Below are positions 6,293-11,697 of a DNA stretch of 13,159 bases, one piece after another. Location: contig JBPCWO010000391.1 of the NCBI GenBank assembly GCA_051009475.1, positions 1 through 13,159 of the forward strand, given 5' to 3'. The notes below the pieces were generated by a model. The model did not search any database, was not told the DNA's origin, and worked only from the letters and a program-made list of their open reading frames with translations. The stretch is from CAXMNX01 sp051009475 (GTDB lineage: Bacteria > Pseudomonadota > Alphaproteobacteria > Rhodobacterales > Rhodobacteraceae). Position numbers and translations under genes: made by a program. Position 1 is the first letter of the stretch. Each line of letters opens with the position of its first letter.

Positions 6293-6934
6293 ATGTTGGA
6301 TATGGGGACAGACGCCTCGCAAGACCTTGTTAATTTCCTCGATGGGGATCGTTTTGGAACGGTGCTTGCCGATCCACCGTGGCGGTTCGTCAACCGAACC
6401 GGCAAGGTGGCGCCGGAACACAAGCGCCTGGCGCGTTATCCAACCATGGATCTCGACGAAATTTGCGCGTTGCCGGTGGCATCGCATATGGCGGACCGGG
6501 CACATTGCTATCTTTGGGTGCCAAACGCGCTTTTGCCTGAGGGGATCAAAGTTCTGGGTGCCTGGGGCTTTGAGTACAAATCCAACATTGTCTGGCACAA
6601 AGTTCGCAAAGACGGCGGCTCAGACGGGCGCGGCGTTGGGTTCTATTTCCGAAATGTGACCGAGATTCTGCTGTTCGGCACGCGCGGCAAGAACGCCCGA
6701 ACCGAAGCTCAGGGGCGACGGCAGGTCAACATGATCCAAAGCCGCAAGCGCGAACATTCGCGCAAACCCGACGAGCAATACGATGTGATCGAAGGTTGTT
6801 CGTGGGGGCCGTATCTGGAGCTTTTCGGACGAGGCGTGCGGACGGGCTGGACAGTCTGGGGCAATCAGGCCGAGGCCGATTACAAACCCGACTGGAAAAC
6901 TTACGGGTATAATTCAGGCGTCGCGGCTGAATAA
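6293..6934 (+). CDS. MT-A70 family adenine DNA methyltransferase (likely modification half of an R-M system)
   Basis: S-adenosylmethionine-dependent N6-adenine methyltransferase of the MT-A70 lineage, the group that includes bacterial DNA methylases such as M.MunI. The 213-residue protein has the catalytic DPPW at 27-30 inside TVLADPPWRF, CYLWVPNALL at 72-81, GFEYKSNIVWHK at 92-103, a basic segment at 118-158 ending in EHSRKPDEQYDVIE, and ELFGRGVRTGWTVWGN at 176-191, all in family order. Residues 105-160 are the likely base- or site-recognition region. A second ATG nine bases downstream (6302) is possible; neither has a strong ribosome binding site. The 3' end overlaps the endonuclease gene on the other strand by 21 bp (6914-6934). 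This neighbour makes DNA, not RNA, the likely substrate. The sequence specificity cannot be read from the protein. Confidence 0.9.
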   Translation: MLDMGTDASQDLVNFLDGDRFGTVLADPPWRFVNRTGKVAPEHKRLARYPTMDLDEICALPVASHMADRAHCYLWVPNALLPEGIKVLGAWGFEYKSNIVWHKVRKDGGSDGRGVGFYFRNVTEILLFGTRGKNARTEAQGRRQVNMIQSRKREHSRKPDEQYDVIEGCSWGPYLELFGRGVRTGWTVWGNQAEADYKPDWKTYGYNSGVAAE

Positions 6935-7693
6935 GTCGGGCGACGGCGGCGCGGGTGCACCATCCGTCAAAATCGACGCCGGCAACCCGATCAACAAAAG
7001 CGGACAAGGATTTCCGACACCGCGCGCAACGCGGTTTTCCAGCTTCGCCCAATGAGTTGTTGCCGGACCGAATTTGTCAGACACGAATTTGTGCGCGAAG
7101 GCTTCGGCGAAGGGGACACCACGTGTGGCCTGGCCCGCCACAACCTGTTGTTGGGCAATGGTGCGGGGACCGACGCCCAGACGATCTAGATCGTCTTCTG
7201 ATTTCAGTCCTTCACCATCAAGCCACGCGGTTACGTATTCCAGCATCTGGTCCTGCATGCTTTGGCCTCGCGTCACGATCACGCCAAGACTGATCGCGGA
7301 CAACCCGTGAAGACGTTGAAAATTCTCAAGATCGCGGTCAAAAAACGGGTCTTTGTTATTCCACTCGATCTCCAGCGCCAATGTGCCAGCACCGGTTTTC
7401 AACACGTGATCAACTTCGTGACTGACGCCATCGCGGGGCTGCCCGTCCACCACGACCTGAACCGCGAAATTGTGTTTACGCCACCCGAGATCGTCCAGCG
7501 AATGCCGCAGCCTTTGGGTCTGCCCGCTTTCGCCGCCACCGCCGGTCACAAGTTCGGACATTGATACGCGAAAGCTCAAAAGCTCGGCGATCAGCGCGTC
7601 CGTTTCTTCGCTAAAATCGTGCGCCAGGATCGCTTCGGCATGGTTGCGGGTCAGAACATCGAACCCGGCCTCGCGAAGCGCCTGGAGTGTCAC
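6914..7693 (-). CDS. BglII-like type II restriction endonuclease
   Basis: Predicted DNA endonuclease of the BglII/BstYI family, cutting unmodified DNA at a short palindromic site. The 259-residue protein has the family core: GVSHEVDHV at 89-97, then TLALEIEWNNKDPFFDRDLENF at about 104-125, then ISLGVIVTRG at 134-143. Candidate catalytic residues of the variant PD-(D/E)XK site are Asp95, Glu108 and Glu110. BglII-type sites use Glu-X-Gln where this has Glu-X-Glu, so the exact active site is inferred. The start is a GTG at 7691-7693 that overlaps the stop of the upstream GNAT gene by four bases (GTGA); no strong ribosome binding site precedes it, so translation probably relies on coupling. It converges on the MT-A70 methyltransferase with overlapping 3' ends. 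Recognition sequence unknown. Confidence 0.72.
   Translation of the reverse strand: MTLQALREAGFDVLTRNHAEAILAHDFSEETDALIAELLSFRVSMSELVTGGGGESGQTQRLRHSLDDLGWRKHNFAVQVVVDGQPRDGVSHEVDHVLKTGAGTLALEIEWNNKDPFFDRDLENFQRLHGLSAISLGVIVTRGQSMQDQMLEYVTAWLDGEGLKSEDDLDRLGVGPRTIAQQQVVAGQATRGVPFAEAFAHKFVSDKFGPATTHWAKLENRVARGVGNPCPLLLIGLPASILTDGAPAPPSPDLFSRDA
7179..7196. repeat. Perfect 18-bp palindrome inside the endonuclease gene
   Basis: AGACGATCTAGATCGTCT is identical to its own reverse complement over all 18 bases, centred on CTAG. It lies within codons for a DDLDRL stretch of the endonuclease (about residues 167-172). It contains two GATC sites set around CTAG. A perfect palindrome of this length is not expected by chance in 13 kb (roughly 0.05 occurrences under equal base use), though codon constraint could produce it. 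Confidence 0.75.
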
Positions 7694-8376
7694 AACGCCG
7701 GATCCCGCGAAACCAGAATCGCTTTTGTCAGGTCTGCAAGTTTTTGCTTTTGCTTGCCTTTTGAATCAAAGTTTTTCGGATTGAGCCAAACGTCGAATGC
7801 ATCCCGAAGCCGTGGCCATTCCTGATCGATGCAGGCAAACCAGGCTGTATCGCGGTTCCGGCCCTTTACGATGGCGGCTTGCCGAAAGACACCTTCGTAA
7901 GAAAACCCGAACCGTTCCGCCGCACGCCGTGACGGCAGATTTGCCGCGTCGCATTTCCATTCGAACCGTCGATAGCCCGCTGCGAACGACCATTTCATAA
8001 GCAAGAAGACGGCTTCGGTTGCTTCGCGCGTTCGCTGCAAACGCGGCGCAAAAGTCAGCCAACCTGTCTCAATGCTTCCGGCGACTGGATTAATCCGCAT
8101 CAGGCTCAGCGTTCCGCCAAGCCGTCCGTCTTCCATGCGCACAGTGAAATGCAGCGGATCGTGCAAAACGCGGTTCTCGTTCACCCATGCGGCGTAACCA
8201 TCATCGTCAAACGGGCCAACAGGCAGATACTCCCACATCGCATTGGATCGATCTTCGGCATGGGCCTCTCGCAGCCCCAACACGTGATCGCGGGCGAGCG
8301 GCTCAAGCGTTGTGTACCGACCTTTGAGAGCCGTTCTTGACGGCAGTGACGGCGGTGTCCAATTTTCGAGCGGCAT
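7690..8376 (-). CDS. GNAT family N-acetyltransferase, RimJ/RimL type
   Basis: Acetyl-CoA-dependent N-acetyltransferase of 228 residues resembling RimJ/RimL-type enzymes that act on protein N-termini or small amines; the substrate is not known. The order is typical: an N-terminal module around LKGRYTTLEPLARDH, LGGTLSLMRINPVAGSIETGW at about 86-106 (core strands 4-5), the acetyl-CoA pyrophosphate loop LQRTREATEA at 113-122, and NLPSRRAAERFGFSYEG at 146-162. The ATG at 8374-8376 overlaps the aspS stop by one base (TGATG), so it is probably translated by coupling from aspS; a TTG immediately before it is a less likely start. Its own stop overlaps the endonuclease start (GTGA). It is thus the middle cistron between an essential synthetase and a restriction enzyme. 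The Lys-rich C-terminal tail is outside the acetyltransferase fold. Confidence 0.9.
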   Translation of the reverse strand: MPLENWTPPSLPSRTALKGRYTTLEPLARDHVLGLREAHAEDRSNAMWEYLPVGPFDDDGYAAWVNENRVLHDPLHFTVRMEDGRLGGTLSLMRINPVAGSIETGWLTFAPRLQRTREATEAVFLLMKWSFAAGYRRFEWKCDAANLPSRRAAERFGFSYEGVFRQAAIVKGRNRDTAWFACIDQEWPRLRDAFDVWLNPKNFDSKGKQKQKLADLTKAILVSRDPAL

Positions 8377-10154
8377 CAATCCTCCGGCGGCAGCACGCGG
8401 AGCCTGAGTTCGCGCAATTGATCGTTCGTTGGTTCGTTGGGTGCGTCCATCATCAGGTCTTCGGCGCGTTGGTTCATTGGGAACAGGATCACCTCGCGGA
8501 TGTTACTTTCATCGGCCAGCAACATTACAATGCGGTCAATCCCGGCGGCGCATCCTCCGTGGGGCGGCGCACCATAGCGGAAAGCATTGACCATGCCGCC
8601 AAAGCGCTTTTTCACCTCATCTTCACCGTAGCCTGCGATTTCGAACGCCTTGAACATGATCTCGGGCCGGTGGTTTCGGATCGCACCTGATAGGATCTCG
8701 TAGCCGTTGCACGAAAGGTCATATTGGAAGCCGAGCACATCCAGCGGGTCGCCGGAAAGCGCCTCCATAGCGCCCTGCGGCATCGAAAACGGGTTGTGCT
8801 CAAAGTCGATCTCGCCGGTTTCCTCGTCGCGCTCGTAGATCGGGAAGTCGACGACCCAGGCGAAAGCGAAGCGGTCTTTTTCCGTCAAATCGAGCTCATC
8901 TCCGATGACGACGCGCGCCTTGCCTGCAACGGTTTCAAACGCCTTGGCCTTGCCGCCAAGAAAGAATGCAGCGTCACCAACCTCAAGGCCTAATTGCTGG
9001 CGGATCGCTTCAGTGCGCTCGGGGCCGATATTTTTCGCCAGCGGACCTGCGGCTTCCATACCTTCGCCCTGATCGCGCCAGAAGATATACCCCATCCCCG
9101 GCAGGCCCTCTTTCTGGGCGAACGCGTTCATCCGGTCGCAGAATTTGCGGCTGCCGCCACTTGGCGCGGGGATCGCCCGGATTTCGGTGCCGTCCTGTTC
9201 CAAAATTTTGGCAAATATCGCAAACCCGGACCCGCGGAAATGCTCGGACACGTCCTGCATCTTGATCGGGTTTCTGAGGTCAGGTTTATCGGTGCCATAC
9301 CACATTGCGGCGTCGCGATAGCTGATCTGCGGCCAGTCGTTATCGACCGTGCGGCTACCGCCAAATTCCTCGAAGACCCCCGCAATCACAGGTTTGATTG
9401 TGTCGAAAACGTCCTGTTGCTCGACAAACGACATCTCCATGTCGAGTTGGTAAAAGTCGGTGGGCGACCGATCGGCACGCGGATCTTCATCGCGAAAACA
9501 CGGCGCGATCTGGAAATACTTGTCGAAACCGCTGACCATCAACAATTGCTTGAACTGCTGCGGCGCCTGCGGCAGCGCATAGAATTTGCCCGGATGCAGG
9601 CGCGACGGCACCAGAAAATCGCGCGCGCCTTCCGGGCTGGAAGCGGTGATGATCGGCGTCTGGTATTCGCGGAACCCAGTGTCCCACATCCGCTTTCGCA
9701 TCGACGCCACGACATCTGATCGAAGCGTCATGTTTGCCTGCATCGCCTCGCGCCGAAGGTCGAGGAACCGATAACGAAGCCGGGTTTCTTCGGGATATTC
9801 CTGATCGCCGAAGACAATCAGCGGCAGTTCGTCCGCGCTGCCTAAAACTTCCATGTCGCGGATGAATACCTCGATCTCACCGGTTGGAATCTTCGCGTTC
9901 ACCAAATCGGCATCTCGAGCTTTGACGTTGCCGTCTATGCGAATGCACCACTCTGAGCGGACATTCTCCACGTCGCTGAATGCCGGGCTGTCGGGGTCGC
10001 ACAGCACCTGTGTGATCCCGTAATGATCGCGCAAATCAATGAACAGAATACCTCCGTGGTCGCGGATGCGATGGACCCAACCAGACAAGCGAACGTTTTC
10101 GCCCACATTGGCGGCCGTAAGCTCAGCGCAGGTATGGCTGCGAAAGGCGTGCAT
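8376..10154 (-). CDS. aspS: Aspartate-tRNA ligase (AspRS), probably non-discriminating
   Basis: Class IIb aminoacyl-tRNA synthetase that charges tRNA(Asp) with aspartate in the cytoplasm. The 592 residues are the normal bacterial length. The N-terminal OB-fold contains WVHRIRDHGGILFIDLRDHYG (about 26-46), catalytic motif 2 is FRDEDPRADRSP at 220-231 followed by DFYQLDMEM, the bacterial insertion domain lies at about 290-430, and motif 3 is APPHGGCAAGIDR at 529-541. His33 in RDHGG corresponds to the histidine found in AspRS enzymes that also charge tRNA(Asn) (as in Pseudomonas aeruginosa), unlike the RDLGS form of E. coli; this suggests a relaxed enzyme used with the GatCAB amidotransferase. 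AAGGGG seven bases before the ATG is a strong ribosome binding site. It heads the unit aspS-GNAT-endonuclease. Confidence 0.97.
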   Translation of the reverse strand: MHAFRSHTCAELTAANVGENVRLSGWVHRIRDHGGILFIDLRDHYGITQVLCDPDSPAFSDVENVRSEWCIRIDGNVKARDADLVNAKIPTGEIEVFIRDMEVLGSADELPLIVFGDQEYPEETRLRYRFLDLRREAMQANMTLRSDVVASMRKRMWDTGFREYQTPIITASSPEGARDFLVPSRLHPGKFYALPQAPQQFKQLLMVSGFDKYFQIAPCFRDEDPRADRSPTDFYQLDMEMSFVEQQDVFDTIKPVIAGVFEEFGGSRTVDNDWPQISYRDAAMWYGTDKPDLRNPIKMQDVSEHFRGSGFAIFAKILEQDGTEIRAIPAPSGGSRKFCDRMNAFAQKEGLPGMGYIFWRDQGEGMEAAGPLAKNIGPERTEAIRQQLGLEVGDAAFFLGGKAKAFETVAGKARVVIGDELDLTEKDRFAFAWVVDFPIYERDEETGEIDFEHNPFSMPQGAMEALSGDPLDVLGFQYDLSCNGYEILSGAIRNHRPEIMFKAFEIAGYGEDEVKKRFGGMVNAFRYGAPPHGGCAAGIDRIVMLLADESNIREVILFPMNQRAEDLMMDAPNEPTNDQLRELRLRVLPPED

Positions 10155-10191
10155 GGATTGGCCCCTTCAGGCGTGCGTCGCGGTTCGCGCC

Positions 10192-10220
10192 GATACACAG
10201 TTTCGCGGGCGGGAAGTCAA
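10192..10220 (-). promoter_or_regulatory. Candidate sigma-70 promoter of the aspS unit
   Basis: On the minus strand, CTTGACT gives a strong -35 (TTGACT, 10220-10215), followed after 17 bases by TGTATC (10197-10192), a weak -10. Transcription would start around 10185 and leave a leader of about 30 bases with the AAGGGG ribosome binding site. If right, this one promoter would drive aspS, the acetyltransferase and the endonuclease, since the coupled genes leave no room for another outside coding sequence. Confidence 0.42.
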
Positions 10221-10341
10221 GCGTCCCGGCTGTCGCAAAGTCGCCACGTCACGTCCTTATCTGCCGCGTGCCTCGGGATTTTGTTGGCGCGTTGCCTTTC
10301 CATGTCGAAGGAACAGATCGAAAGTGTTGTTGGATATCCCT

Positions 10342-11613
10342 ATGCCAAGCATTGCCTCGACCAGCGCGACACGCTTGCCGATCCTGCTGATCGGCGTCAT
10401 GTTCGTTGTTTCCCTGGCAGTTCATCACGATGCAACTTCTGATGATCTGAGATCATTGTGGTTTGCAGGGCAGTATTTCGATCTGGGTGCTGCTGGAATT
10501 TATGCCGGTTCAGAGGGTGTCTTTGACATGGCGCCGCCCGAATTCTGGATAGAAACCCTTATTTCCCAAGATGTTACGCGCCCGGTTTACCCATTCATTT
10601 ATCCACCGATATGGGCGTGGGCGGTTGAGCCGCTTTCAGGCACTATTTCGTTTGATCAGTTCAAGAAGTTCATGACTGTCACCAATGTTGCCCTGATTTG
10701 CGCTTCGATCCTTTTGGCGTGCCGGATTACAGAGACCACCAGATCAGCAACGATTTTTGTCGCAGCGGGCATCCTTATTTGCCTGTCGTCACTCGTTGTT
10801 CAATTGCCTCTGGCGGAAAATCAGCCGCAAATTGCTGTTTCGTTTCTGATTTTGCTGGCCATTGAGAGGGAGCGTTCCGGATTTCAGATTTTTGGCGGGT
10901 TCGTCTTGGCGTTGGCCGCGGCAATTAAGCTGTACCCCGCAGTTTTCGCGATATTCTGGTTATGTGCTGGGCGGCGCCCTGCGTTTGCAAGTTTCGCGAT
11001 ATTTGGCGCGGCGTTGGGTTTGCTTTCGATCTATGTTGCGGGATGGCCGATGCATCGGGCTTTCTTACACGAAATCTCGATGATTTCACGGACAGTGCTT
11101 TTTTCAGTGGCCAACTTTTCTCTGGATCCACTTGTCGCGTTTTTAACGGTTGGCGTTGAAAACATGACGTTGGTTACAAGCGAAGTCACAGGCGGCAAGA
11201 CCAGCTGGCTGGTCTATCAAAAAACCACAATCTGGGTGATTGCGAGTGTGCTCGCGCAACTTGCCGGCTTCGGATTGCTGGGCGTTCTGGCCTGGCGAAC
11301 ACGGCTAAAAGATCCATTGTTTTGGCCCGCCGCGATTATTCTAGTTTCCTGGCTATCTCCATTAAGCTGGCTTTATCACTATCTAACAGCTTTTTTCTTT
11401 CTTCCTGCGCTGCTGCAAAGATTTGGGCTGGCCGTCGGATCGTTGCTAATCCTGGCTATTATTTTCCCAACAGTATTAGTTTTTCGAAACCTTCTTTTTG
11501 ATTTGTCTGGCCAGAGTGACCTGATCGTTTTTGCGACCCACTTTTCGCTTCTGTTCGCGGCCGGATCATTTTTTGCAGGCATGATGCTGCACGACAGCCA
11601 GACAAAGGCTTGA
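10342..11613 (+). CDS. GT87 / DUF2029-type membrane glycosyltransferase
   Basis: Polytopic membrane protein of 423 residues resembling the GT-C fold glycosyltransferases of family GT87 (DUF2029), which transfer sugars, often mannose, from polyprenyl-phosphate donors on the outer face of the inner membrane. After a first membrane helix (about 11-28) come the acidic pair Asp34-Asp35 and DLRSLWFAGQ, a candidate catalytic loop; then YPFIYPPIWAW at 83-93, LAENQPQI at 157-164, AAAIKLYPAVF at 192-202 and about ten hydrophobic segments in all. These motif positions fit the family; donor and acceptor are unknown. The ATG at 10342 has GGA seven bases upstream and gives a proper N-terminal helix; the open frame extends to 10039 but that part is antisense to aspS. 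The gene looks more AT-rich than its neighbours, which may mean transfer or simply membrane-protein codon content. Confidence 0.82.
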   Translation: MPSIASTSATRLPILLIGVMFVVSLAVHHDATSDDLRSLWFAGQYFDLGAAGIYAGSEGVFDMAPPEFWIETLISQDVTRPVYPFIYPPIWAWAVEPLSGTISFDQFKKFMTVTNVALICASILLACRITETTRSATIFVAAGILICLSSLVVQLPLAENQPQIAVSFLILLAIERERSGFQIFGGFVLALAAAIKLYPAVFAIFWLCAGRRPAFASFAIFGAALGLLSIYVAGWPMHRAFLHEISMISRTVLFSVANFSLDPLVAFLTVGVENMTLVTSEVTGGKTSWLVYQKTTIWVIASVLAQLAGFGLLGVLAWRTRLKDPLFWPAAIILVSWLSPLSWLYHYLTAFFFLPALLQRFGLAVGSLLILAIIFPTVLVFRNLLFDLSGQSDLIVFATHFSLLFAAGSFFAGMMLHDSQTKA

Positions 11614-11637
11614 ACCCGGCGCGCCAAGCCCTATAAC
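11610..11637 (+). promoter_or_regulatory. Candidate sigma-70 promoter of carB
   Basis: TTGAAC (11610-11615) and TATAAC (11632-11637) are separated by 16 bases; the -35 overlaps the stop codon of the glycosyltransferase gene. The -10 matches five of six consensus positions. Transcription would begin near 11644 and give a leader of about 54 bases containing the hairpin at 11654-11668. This suggests carB has its own promoter and is not simply read from the glycosyltransferase. Confidence 0.45.
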
Positions 11638-11653
11638 GCACGACAATTTGCGA

Positions 11654-11668
11654 GTGCGACCTTCGCAC
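11654..11668 (+). other. Small hairpin in the carB leader
   Basis: GTGCGA and TCGCAC form a perfect six-base-pair stem around a CCT loop. No run of T follows, so it is not an intrinsic terminator. It lies between the candidate promoter and the carB ribosome binding site (GAAGG). The right arm overlaps the third GCACGACA copy. Confidence 0.35.
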
Positions 11669-11697
11669 GACAGTCTGCGTATCCCGAAGGGCCATCG

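Larger units (their letters stand above)
11589..11672. repeat. Three direct copies of GCACGACA before carB
   Basis: The octamer GCACGACA occurs at 11589-11596, 11638-11645 and 11665-11672. The second and third copies extend to nine bases (CGCACGACA). They flank and overlap the candidate carB promoter. The spacings between copy starts are 49 and 27 bases. They may be binding sites for a regulator; the first copy lies in the end of the glycosyltransferase coding sequence. Confidence 0.4.

Noticed and set aside
6293..6934. Reading the MT-A70 protein as an RNA m6A methylase
   Set aside because: The family name comes from eukaryotic mRNA methylases, but the adjacent endonuclease and bacterial context favour DNA.
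8994..9719. 241-codon plus-strand frame
   Set aside because: It is antisense to aspS, with composition typical of a shadow of a GC-rich gene.
10039..10341. Upstream extension of the glycosyltransferase
   Set aside because: The added 101 residues are basic and partly antisense to aspS; the preferred start gives a normal first membrane helix.
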